From assembly GCA_964534765.1 (NCBI GenBank), contig CAZHRJ010000100.1:1-11505 (forward strand): DNA of 11,505 bases, written 5' to 3'. Of the stretch, positions 4,967 through 11,489 are shown in pieces. The notes beneath the pieces are model-generated. The model did no database searches. It saw only the letters and a list, made by a program, of their open reading frames with translations, and was not told the DNA's origin. The translations under genes were made by a program, and so were the position numbers. The stretch is from CAZHRJ01 sp964534765. GTDB taxonomy: Bacteria > Lindowbacteria > 2-12-FULL-62-27. Position 1 is the stretch's first letter, and each line of letters begins with the position of its first letter.

Positions 4967-7216
4967 ATGGTCCGCGGTATCGAAACATCCACTCCCAAAT
5001 CCGTCGGACGAAGTCTTCCCCGCAAGGAATCGGTCTCGAAGGTCACCGGCGCCGCTCAGTATGTCGATGACCTCATATTCGACAACTGTCTCTACGGAAA
5101 AACCATCCGATCGACCATTCCCCGGGGCCTCATTCGGCGAATCTCCTTCGAGCCAGGTGTCCCTTGGGATGAATTTGTCATCGTTACACCCAAAGACATA
5201 CCGGGAAAAAATATCGTCACCCTGATCGAACTCGATCAACCCTTCCTGGCCGACCGGGAAATCAAACACATGGCCGAACCGATGGCGTTGATCGCGCACG
5301 CCGACAGGGGGCTGGTGGAAAAAGCGCTGAGTTTTGTCCGGGTGGAGTATGAAGAACTGCCGGCCATCCTCACCATTGAGGAAAGTCTTTCCGGAAAAAA
5401 TATCCAGTGGAAGGACAATAATATCTTCAAAGAATTTCATATCCGGTGCGGGGATCCAGAGGCGGTCTGGCCGTCGGCGGAGGTCATTGTTGAGGGTGAC
5501 TACTGGACGGGGCCGCAGGAACAGCTCTATATCGAGCCGCAGGGCGTCATCGCGGTCGCCTCGCCCGATAAGGGCGTCACCATCTGGGGGTCCATGCAAT
5601 GTCCGTACTATGTTCAGAAGGGACTGAAACCGTTGTTCGATTTGCCCGAGGACAAAGTGCGGGTCATCTATGCCGTCACCGGCGGCGGATTCGGCGGCAA
5701 GGAGGAATACCCGACCCTGCCGGCCGGTCATGCGGCTCTCTTGTCCTGGAAATCGGGCGGCCGGCCGGTCCGGATGATTTATGATCGGCTGGAGGACTTG
5801 TGGGCCACGACCAAACGCCATCCCTGCAGGACCCGCGTCAAAACCGCATTCAGCCGGGATGGAAAACTCCTAGCCTTGAAAGTCGACGCCACTATGGACG
5901 GCGGCGCTTATGCGACTCTCTCGGCCGTTGTTCTCTCCCGCGGCACCCTGCACGCCTTCGGGCCTTACCGGTGCGATCATGTGGCCGTTGACACCAGGGC
6001 CGTATTCACCAATTCCCCGCCATACGGCGCGTTCCGCGGATTCGGCGCGCCGCAGACGATTTTCCCTCTCGAACTCCATCTTGACCGCGCCGCGAATCGG
6101 CTGGGAATGGAACCCCACGAGCTTCGATTGAAAAATATTCTTCACAAAGGCGACCGCATGCCGACAGGGCAGATCATGAAGGACGATCCGGGTCTGGATG
6201 GCGTCCTTCGAAAGGCGATGGATGAATCGCGCTATCTGGAAAAACGGCGCGACTTTCGCCGGCACAATCAGACCGATTCCAAAATCAAAAAGGGAATCGG
6301 TCTTTCTCTCTTCTTCCACGGCGCCGGATTCACAGGCAGTGGCGAAGTTTTTCTGGACTCAAAGGCCGGATTGGAGCTGACGCCGGCCGGCGGCGTGCGG
6401 ATTCTTTCCGCGAACACGGAAATCGGCCAGGGATCGTTCACCACTCACAGCCAGATTGTCGCGGAAGAACTGCGCATCCCGTTTGACGAGGTGGAGGTCG
6501 CCACGCCTGATACGGCCATCGTCCCCAACAGCGGGCCCACCGTCGCCTCACGCACCTGCATGGTCGTCGGCGAACTGCTCCGCCGCGCCGCGTCGGACCT
6601 CCGGAAGATTCTGGTGAAATCAACCGCGTTGCCGGACAACGGCTACTCCCCGGAAGAATTTCAGCGGGCCGCAAAAAAATATCTGGACGCCAACGGCCAT
6701 TTGAAAGTCTACGCCAGGTATCAGCCGCCGGCTGGAGTGTACTGGGACGATCAGACGTATCGGGGGGAAGCCTATGCCGCTTATGCCTGGGCCTGCTATG
6801 TCTGCGATCTTGAGGTCGATCTCACGTCGTACATGGTGGAGGTGAAGGATTTTGTGGCGGTCCAGGACGTCGGCCGGGTGATTCATCCGGTGATCGCGAT
6901 GGGCCAGATTGAAGGCGGCGTCGCGCAGGCCATCGGCTGGGCGCTCTACGAAAATGTCGTTTTGGAAAAAGGCGTCATGGTCAACAATCAATTGACCAAC
7001 TACATCATCCCGACTTCAGCCGATACGCCGCCGATCCGCGTCTTTTTTTATGAGCATCCCTATCCGAATGGTCCTTATGGCGCCAAGGGTCTCGGTGAAT
7101 TGCCGATGGATGGCCCGGCGCCGGCCATTGCTTCCGCTGTCGCGTCGGCGCTGGGCGGCCGGTTTATCTCCCGCCTGCCCATTTTGCCGGAGTCGATCTG
7201 CGAGGCCCTATCGTGA
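4967..7216 (+). CDS. Xanthine dehydrogenase-type molybdopterin-binding catalytic subunit
   Basis: This is the large molybdenum hydroxylase subunit (749 residues, normal for separate-subunit enzymes). It hydroxylates a heterocycle or aldehyde at the Mo centre and passes electrons to the [2Fe-2S] subunit. It starts with the usual VGRSLPRKESVSKVTGAAQYVDDL (about 13-36), the small N-terminal aldehyde-oxidase/xanthine-dehydrogenase domain. Cofactor-binding motifs are GGGFGGKE (239-246), AFRGFGAPQ (355-363), NTEIGQG (483-489) and the SGPTVASR segment. GAKGLGE near the C-terminus contains the expected catalytic base E711 (Glu1261 in bovine enzyme). E246 and R325 align with bovine Glu802 and Arg880, which orient purines and are replaced in aldehyde oxidases, and F359 aligns with Phe914. 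This favours a xanthine- or purine-type substrate, as inference only. The ATG has no convincing Shine-Dalgarno site, so translational coupling to xdhC (seven-base gap) is likely. The stop overlaps the next gene's start by four bases. Confidence 0.95.
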   Translation: MVRGIETSTPKSVGRSLPRKESVSKVTGAAQYVDDLIFDNCLYGKTIRSTIPRGLIRRISFEPGVPWDEFVIVTPKDIPGKNIVTLIELDQPFLADREIKHMAEPMALIAHADRGLVEKALSFVRVEYEELPAILTIEESLSGKNIQWKDNNIFKEFHIRCGDPEAVWPSAEVIVEGDYWTGPQEQLYIEPQGVIAVASPDKGVTIWGSMQCPYYVQKGLKPLFDLPEDKVRVIYAVTGGGFGGKEEYPTLPAGHAALLSWKSGGRPVRMIYDRLEDLWATTKRHPCRTRVKTAFSRDGKLLALKVDATMDGGAYATLSAVVLSRGTLHAFGPYRCDHVAVDTRAVFTNSPPYGAFRGFGAPQTIFPLELHLDRAANRLGMEPHELRLKNILHKGDRMPTGQIMKDDPGLDGVLRKAMDESRYLEKRRDFRRHNQTDSKIKKGIGLSLFFHGAGFTGSGEVFLDSKAGLELTPAGGVRILSANTEIGQGSFTTHSQIVAEELRIPFDEVEVATPDTAIVPNSGPTVASRTCMVVGELLRRAASDLRKILVKSTALPDNGYSPEEFQRAAKKYLDANGHLKVYARYQPPAGVYWDDQTYRGEAYAAYAWACYVCDLEVDLTSYMVEVKDFVAVQDVGRVIHPVIAMGQIEGGVAQAIGWALYENVVLEKGVMVNNQLTNYIIPTSADTPPIRVFFYEHPYPNGPYGAKGLGELPMDGPAPAIASAVASALGGRFISRLPILPESICEALS

Positions 7217-7695
7217 CCGATTGCCCGCGAAATCCGGGATCGGTGACTTTTACTATCAACGGCCGGCCGTGGACCGGGACGGTCCATCCTCTCAAGCGAC
7301 TCCTGGATACTCTCCGCGAGGATGTCGGTTTGACCGGGACAAAGGAGGGATGCGGCGAGGGCGAGTGCGGGGCCTGCACGGTTGTGATGGACAACGAACC
7401 GGTCATGAGCTGCATGGTGCCGACCTGTCAGGCTCAGAATAAGTCGGTGACCACCATCGAGGGTCTGGCCGATCAGGGCAGGCTCCATCCGATGCAAACC
7501 TGTTTTATCCAGGAAGGCGGCGCGCAATGCGGAATTTGCACGCCCGGTATGATCCTCGCGGCCGTCGCTTACGCGAATGATCCGGATTCAGCCGAAGATG
7601 CCCGGGAAGCCCTCGCGGGAAATTTGTGCCGCTGTACCGGATATACGAGGATCCTCGAGGCCGTCCGCGTCGCGATGGTCGGTATGAAAAAGTAA
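7213..7695 (+). CDS. Xanthine dehydrogenase-type [2Fe-2S] subunit
   Basis: The small electron-transfer subunit (160 residues) carries two [2Fe-2S] clusters that link the Mo site to FAD. The N-terminal plant-ferredoxin-like domain has GCGEGECGACTV with C47, C52 and C55, plus C67. The C-terminal four-helix domain has QCGICTPGM (C106, C109) and LAGNLCRCTGY (C139, C141). All eight cluster cysteines are therefore present. Q105 corresponds to the conserved Gln that contacts the pterin cofactor in the family. The GTG start overlaps the upstream TGA as GTGA. A GAGG ribosome site (7202-7205) lies seven bases before it inside the preceding gene, which indicates tight coupling. The next gene begins six bases after its stop. 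Confidence 0.96.
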   Translation: MTDCPRNPGSVTFTINGRPWTGTVHPLKRLLDTLREDVGLTGTKEGCGEGECGACTVVMDNEPVMSCMVPTCQAQNKSVTTIEGLADQGRLHPMQTCFIQEGGAQCGICTPGMILAAVAYANDPDSAEDAREALAGNLCRCTGYTRILEAVRVAMVGMKK

Positions 7696-7701
7696 TTCAC
7701 C

Positions 7702-8565
7702 ATGCGATCCCATCTTCCCGATTTCCACGTCATCAGTCCGTTGTCCTTGACGGAGGCCCTTGTGGCGATGCGGTCTTCCCCATCGCCGGTCCCCATCGCT
7801 GGAGGAACCGACCTCATGGTGCTCCTCAATGCCGGCCTCCTTAAATCAGGCGTCTACCTCAATCTCCATTCCGTCCCGGAACTTCACAGCCCCATTGAAC
7901 GGGTAAACGGCTCGATTCGATTAAGCGCCCTGACCACCTACGCTGAATCGCGCCGCCATCCGGAAATCCGGCGGATCCTCCCGATGCTGCCCCGCGCGGC
8001 CCGGGAAATCGGCGCCATTCAAATCCAGTCCCGCGGCACCTGGGCCGGCAATATCGTGAACGCCTCTCCCGCCGCCGACGGCGTGCCGGCCCTAATGGCC
8101 TACGACGCCTCGATCGATCTGGCCTCATCGGCGGCAACCCGATGCGTGTCCCTGGCCGATTTTTATCGCGGCTACAAACAGATGGACCGCCGGCCCGATG
8201 AACTCATCACAGCCATCCGGGTCCCCATCCCGAATCCGGGGACGCGGGAATATTACCGCAAGGTCGGCACCCGCAAGTTTCAGGCGATTTCCAAAGTACT
8301 GCTGGCCGGAGTCCTGCAGTTGGGAACCGACAGGCGGATCGAGCATGTCCGGCTCGTCTACGCCAGCGTCATGCCCACAACCTATCGTGCCAGGAAAACC
8401 GAGGAAGTTCTGTTGGGACAGGAACTGACGCCCGGCCTGGCTCGCCGGGCTGTCGAATCTGTACGGGAGGAATTAAACCCCATCACGGACATTCGTTCCA
8501 CCGCATCCTACCGGCTCAGTGTCGCCTGTAATTTGTTGAGGGATTTTTTAGAGCCTGCTGTCTAA
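7702..8565 (+). CDS. Xanthine dehydrogenase-type FAD-binding subunit
   Basis: This is the medium subunit (287 residues) of the molybdenum hydroxylase. It has the CoxM/XdhB FAD-binding fold and passes electrons from the Fe-S clusters to NAD+ or another acceptor. FAD-contacting motifs are IAGGTDLMV (32-40) and GTWAGNIVNASPAADGVPAL (112-131, canonical 'GTxGGNIANASPAAD', with Ala in place of the first Gly of the GGN motif). KVGTRKFQAISKV (187-199) corresponds to the family's 'RxRxAxxISKV' stretch. The CO-dehydrogenase-flavoprotein C-terminal domain follows, with DIRSTASYRLSVACNLL near the end. The ATG at 7702 follows the Fe-S gene by six bases with only a poor A-rich ribosome site. It is the last gene of the operon. 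No purine transporter, deaminase or downstream catabolic gene is adjacent, so the physiological substrate stays open. Confidence 0.94.
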   Translation: MRSHLPDFHVISPLSLTEALVAMRSSPSPVPIAGGTDLMVLLNAGLLKSGVYLNLHSVPELHSPIERVNGSIRLSALTTYAESRRHPEIRRILPMLPRAAREIGAIQIQSRGTWAGNIVNASPAADGVPALMAYDASIDLASSAATRCVSLADFYRGYKQMDRRPDELITAIRVPIPNPGTREYYRKVGTRKFQAISKVLLAGVLQLGTDRRIEHVRLVYASVMPTTYRARKTEEVLLGQELTPGLARRAVESVREELNPITDIRSTASYRLSVACNLLRDFLEPAV

Positions 8566-8595
8566 TCGGTCCGGTCTACTCGACCAAACTTTCCA

Positions 8596-8641
8596 TCAAC
8601 TCTGCGTCAGCTTTGCGTCAACTCTGCGCCTCCGCGGTAAA
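8596..8641. repeat. Tandem 11-bp units resembling a widespread CGCAGAG-type interspersed repeat
   Basis: Three contiguous 11-base units occupy 8596-8606 (TCAACTCTGCG), 8607-8617 (TCAGCTTTGCG) and 8618-8628 (an exact copy of the first). They are followed by a CCTCCGCGGTAAA tail. On the minus strand this reads ACCGCGGAGGCGCAGAG and then ACGCAAAG and ACGCAGAG. That resembles, from memory, the intergenic repeats in many environmental bacterial genomes whose spurious translations contain 'SRKDAKAQR' or 'LCVSASLR'. It lies in the gap between the converging xdh operon and motB. Neither gene has an obvious classical terminator here, so the element may serve that role. Confidence 0.55.
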
Positions 8642-8669
8642 GGTCCTGATTTTTCGCCGTCTACCGACC

Positions 8670-9371
8670 CTACTGTTCCAGTTCGATATTGATATCCACT
8701 CGCCGGTTGACTTCGATCCCGCCTTCCAGCTGTTCAAACGTCAGCGGATCCTGTTCGGCGCGGCCGGACACGGTCACCCGGGCGGGATCGATCCTGAACC
8801 GGTCCATCAGGTAATGCACGACCACAAGGGATCGCGAACTGCTCAGCTCCCAGTTGCTCGGAAATTTTGACGAGGTGGCCGGAACAGCGTCCGTGTTGCC
8901 CTGAATGGTGAACTTGTTGGGAATCAGATTCAGAAAACTGCCCACCCGGTCCAGTATCTCAGAGGCTTCCGGCAGAAGCACGTCGTCGTTCGGAGGGAAG
9001 ATCAGCAGACCCGAAACCCGGATCACGAGATTCTTTTTTTTGGTTTCGATGTTGATGCCCTTGGTTCCGACCGCGTCGAGATGGGAGGTCAGTTTCAGGC
9101 TGATGTCCTGTGACGGCCGGTTATAGGGCAGGAGCCCCTTGCCGCCGCCCATCCCGACGAGATGGGATTTGCTGGAGGCGGGGAATACGCCGAAGATCCG
9201 CGAGAACGCGGCTCCCAGGGATTCGATCTTGCTGACATCCGGCTTCGAAATGGCGGCAACGACGATGAAAAAGACGAGAAGCAGGGTGATAAGGTCGGCA
9301 TAAGTCAGTAGCCATCGCAGTCCACCGGCCGCATCGTGTCCGCCGCCGCCGTGCCCTTTTTTCCTGCTCAT
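8670..9371 (-). CDS. motB: Flagellar motor stator protein MotB
   Basis: MotB pairs with MotA in the flagellar stator. Its single membrane helix carries the ion-binding Asp, and its periplasmic OmpA-like domain anchors the stator to peptidoglycan. The 233-residue protein has a short basic, Gly/His-rich cytoplasmic tail and then a membrane segment at about 20-42 with the YADLITLLL motif, in which D26 is the expected proton/ion-binding residue. A linker follows, then the OmpA/MotB domain with IQGNTDAVP (156-164), FPSNWELSSSR (170-180) and NRRVDI (222-227). The canonical 'GHTD' is GNTD here. Proton versus sodium specificity cannot be read confidently. It lies 35 bases after motA. There is no Shine-Dalgarno site before its ATG; instead a good -35/-10 pair occupies the gap, which suggests some independent, nearly leaderless expression. 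Confidence 0.93.
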   Translation of the reverse strand: MSRKKGHGGGGHDAAGGLRWLLTYADLITLLLVFFIVVAAISKPDVSKIESLGAAFSRIFGVFPASSKSHLVGMGGGKGLLPYNRPSQDISLKLTSHLDAVGTKGINIETKKKNLVIRVSGLLIFPPNDDVLLPEASEILDRVGSFLNLIPNKFTIQGNTDAVPATSSKFPSNWELSSSRSLVVVHYLMDRFRIDPARVTVSGRAEQDPLTFEQLEGGIEVNRRVDINIELEQ

Positions 9372-9381
9372 AGATGACTAT

Positions 9382-9410
9382 AGTATAGGGGCGCGTCGCC
9401 CCGAATTCAA
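9382..9410 (-). promoter_or_regulatory. Candidate internal promoter for motB with palindromic spacer
   Basis: On the minus strand TTGAAT (plus 9405-9410, overlapping the motA stop codon) is followed by a spacer of exactly 17 bases and then TATACT (plus 9382-9387). The hexamers match consensus at four and five of six positions. Fifteen of the 17 spacer bases (9388-9402) form a perfect inverted repeat, GGGGCG/CGCCCC around a CGT loop. Initiation near 9375 would leave a leader of only about four bases before the motB ATG. The hairpin might instead be a processing or pause signal in a motAB transcript. Confidence 0.5.
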
Positions 9411-10207
9411 CCTTCTTTGTCGACTTTCTTTTCTATTTTCTTCGCTTCCTCCGGCGGCAGATAGGCCAGGAGCCGGATTTTCACAATCGCCGGATTCTCC
9501 CCGTGCTCGATCGCAAGTATTCCGTCTATCGTCATCTGCCGGTACAGCATCTCCGCCTCGTGCTTCGCTTTTAACTTGCCACCGATTGGAAGAAAAAAGA
9601 CGTTGGCGGAAAAAATTCCAAAAAAAGTGGCCAGAAACGCCAGCGCAATTCCGGCGGCCAGCTTGCCGACGTCTCCGCCCGATTCCTCGATTCCTCCCAG
9701 CACGTGAACGGTTCCCATCACGGTTCCGATGATGCCCATGGTCGGCGCGTATCCGCCCGCGGTTGTCCAGATGGCCATGTAGTGGTTGTGCCGCTCTTCG
9801 ATGATGTTCAACTGAGTTTCCATGATGCTCTTGGTGACCTCCGGCGCCGTCCCGTCAACCACCAACTGGAGCCCGTTTTTGAGAAATGTATCCGCCAGCT
9901 GCTCGATGTCTTCCTCCAGCGAGATGACGCCCTCGCGGCGCGCCTTTTCAGCCAGACTGACGATCACTTCGATCAGCTCGGTCGGCTCGAACTTGATCTC
10001 CTTGAACGCGATTGACAGCATCGCGCCGAATTTTTTCACTTCCTCGGTCTTGTGGTTGAGCAGAGTCGCGCCGATGGTCCCACCGAAAATTATAACAAAG
10101 GCGGAGGGGGCCCAGAGAACCTCCAGAATGTGGAGTCCCTCCATGTGCATCATTATCAGCAAACTGACAAGCGCGATGGCCAATCCGGCAATGCTGGATA
10201 TATCCAC
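9407..10207 (-). CDS. motA: Flagellar motor stator protein MotA
   Basis: MotA is the four-helix inner-membrane stator subunit whose cytoplasmic loop pushes on FliG to generate torque. The protein has 266 residues. Membrane segments are at about 3-21, 30-50, 148-170 and 183-208, with the large cytoplasmic domain between the second and third. R90 and E98 in EKARREGVISLE match the numbering of E. coli MotA Arg90 and Glu98, the FliG-contacting charges. P155 in GGYAPTMGIIGTVMG and P207 in FFLPIGGKL correspond to the functionally important prolines (E. coli Pro173 and Pro222). The start is GTG at 10207, supported by an excellent GGAGGT ribosome site six bases upstream; no ATG nearby fits. It is followed by motB on the same strand and is divergent from msrBA, with about 200 bases between. 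Confidence 0.95.
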   Translation of the reverse strand: MDISSIAGLAIALVSLLIMMHMEGLHILEVLWAPSAFVIIFGGTIGATLLNHKTEEVKKFGAMLSIAFKEIKFEPTELIEVIVSLAEKARREGVISLEEDIEQLADTFLKNGLQLVVDGTAPEVTKSIMETQLNIIEERHNHYMAIWTTAGGYAPTMGIIGTVMGTVHVLGGIEESGGDVGKLAAGIALAFLATFFGIFSANVFFLPIGGKLKAKHEAEMLYRQMTIDGILAIEHGENPAIVKIRLLAYLPPEEAKKIEKKVDKEG

Positions 10208-10212
10208 CCTTT

Positions 10213-10218
10213 ACCTCC
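10213..10218 (-). promoter_or_regulatory. Shine-Dalgarno site fixing the GTG start of motA
   Basis: GGAGGT on the minus strand lies at near-optimal spacing before GTG at 10207. It is among the strongest ribosome sites in the window and settles the non-ATG start. Confidence 0.8.
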
Positions 10219-10377
10219 AGAATATCACGTCTCTGTACCTCTTTTCGGCAACGACTATGTCCAACATGAATGTGCAGACTTGGGCTCGCCAAACTCGCCC
10301 GCGGCCGTGTCCATCCCGGATCCTTGCAGAATTCACTTTCGCCGTAACTTTTCTCGTGCAATCGGGCTCCGCCAAGC

Positions 10378-10383
10378 TATACT
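10378..10383 (+). promoter_or_regulatory. Candidate -10 element for msrBA
   Basis: TATACT in the context GCTATACTTCG precedes the first msrBA start by 26 bases. It is nearly the same as the GCTATACTCCG context before the xdh operon. No good -35 hexamer sits 16-18 bases upstream. Initiation near 10390 would retain the AAGGGGGT ribosome site (10393-10400). Confidence 0.4.
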
Positions 10384-10409
10384 TCGATTGACAAGGGGGT
10401 GCGGTTGAA

Positions 10410-11489
10410 ATGAAAACGTGGGACTCTTATCTGATGGGCAAGGTGTTGGGGTTGGCTCTGATGGCTTTTGCTTGTGGTGCTATTCCAACGGAGGGATGGA
10501 ACATGAAAGAGTTCAAGAAACCGGGGAAAGAAGAATTGAAAAAACGGCTGACGCCGATCCAGTATGAGGTGACCCAGCAGGAGGGGACGGAACGGCCGTT
10601 CAGCAACGAGTACTGGAACGAAAAACGCGAGGGAATCTATGTCGATGTCGTTTCGGGCGAGCCGCTGTTTTCCTCAAAGGACAAATACGATTCCAAGACC
10701 GGGTGGCCCAGTTTCACGCGGCCGCTGGTCGCGGAAAATCTCGTGGAACACCAGGACCGGAAACTCTTCGCGGTTCGTACGGAGATCCGCAGCCGCCTCG
10801 CGCAAAGCCACTTGGGACACGTTTTTGACGACGGCCCCGCCCCGACGGGACTTCGTTACTGCATGAACTCCGCGGCACTGCGGTTCATCCCGAAGCAGAA
10901 TCTGGCTCAGGAAGGGTATGCTGAATTCGAAAGTCAGTTTGGAAAACAGGACGCCCGATCGGCGGTGGCCAAGGCCGTGTTCGCCGGTGGTTGCTTCTGG
11001 TGCATGGAGCCTCCCTTTGACGCGCTGGTTGAAAAGGGTGTCATCGAAACCCGTGTTGGTTATACCGGCGGCCGCGGCATAAATCCCAGCTACGAGGAGG
11101 TCTCCGGAGGCGGCACGGGCCATCGGGAGGCCATTGAGATCACGTACGATCCGGCGCGTATCGGGTTTGAGCAGTTGCTGTCGGTGTTCTGGATGAACGT
11201 CGATCCTCTGGACGGCGTCGGCCAGTTTTGCGACAAGGGTCATCAGTATACGTCCGCTATTTTTTACGCGGCCGAGGAACAAAAAAAGATGTCTCTCAAA
11301 TCTCTCGATTCGATCAAGTCAAAGATCAGGGAAAAGGGAAAGATCGCCACGGAGATTCTTCCGGCGGGGACATTCTACTCCGCGGAGGAGTATCACCAGG
11401 ACTACTACCTGAAAAATCCGCTCCGGTATAAATTCTATCGGTTCAACTGTGGCAGGGACCAGCGGCTCAAGGCGGTGTGGGGATCATGA
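10410..11489 (+). CDS. Bifunctional methionine sulfoxide reductase, MsrB-MsrA fusion with leader
   Basis: This protein repairs oxidised methionine. The N-terminal MsrB domain (about 41-163) reduces the R-sulfoxide and the C-terminal MsrA domain (about 186-359) the S-sulfoxide. MsrB motifs are DSKTGWPSF (94-102), HLGHVFDDGPAPTGLRYC with catalytic C151, and MNSAALRFIP. No zinc-binding CxxC pairs are seen. Where Neisseria PilB has a resolving Cys (DSGCGWPSF) this protein has T97. MsrA has GCFWC with catalytic C195, GGGTGHREA, EEYHQDYY, and C347 in FNCGRDQRLKAVWG as the likely resolving Cys. Residues 1-31 hold a hydrophobic stretch (about 12-26) ending at C22, which looks like a secretion or poor lipoprotein signal (AFAC is not a canonical lipobox), so export is inferred. 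A second start, M32 (10503), has a perfect GGAGGG site and would give a cytosolic enzyme. The order B-A is the reverse of many MsrAB fusions. Confidence 0.93.
   Translation: MKTWDSYLMGKVLGLALMAFACGAIPTEGWNMKEFKKPGKEELKKRLTPIQYEVTQQEGTERPFSNEYWNEKREGIYVDVVSGEPLFSSKDKYDSKTGWPSFTRPLVAENLVEHQDRKLFAVRTEIRSRLAQSHLGHVFDDGPAPTGLRYCMNSAALRFIPKQNLAQEGYAEFESQFGKQDARSAVAKAVFAGGCFWCMEPPFDALVEKGVIETRVGYTGGRGINPSYEEVSGGGTGHREAIEITYDPARIGFEQLLSVFWMNVDPLDGVGQFCDKGHQYTSAIFYAAEEQKKMSLKSLDSIKSKIREKGKIATEILPAGTFYSAEEYHQDYYLKNPLRYKFYRFNCGRDQRLKAVWGS
10490..10495 (+). promoter_or_regulatory. Internal Shine-Dalgarno site before M32 of MsrBA
   Basis: GGAGGG lies seven bases ahead of the in-frame ATG at 10503, which falls just after the hydrophobic leader. 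It is a stronger site than the AAGGGGGT before the first ATG. This could be the true start or a second one, giving a leaderless protein. Confidence 0.55.

Noticed and set aside
4964..5821. A 285-codon open frame antisense to the molybdopterin subunit
   Set aside because: It mirrors the codon pattern of a certain gene, and its translation shows no family motif.
8613..8870. An 85-codon plus-strand open frame after the xdh operon
   Set aside because: Its start is in the tandem repeat and the rest is antisense to motB. The 'LCASA' opening is the typical spurious translation of that repeat.
10208..10262. A sigma-54 or sigma-28 promoter before motA
   Set aside because: A GG...GC pair (TTGGACATAG...TTGCC on the minus strand) has 11 rather than 10 bases between the dinucleotides. 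GCCGAAAA resembles a flagellar-sigma -10 but has no TAAA-type -35 at the right distance.
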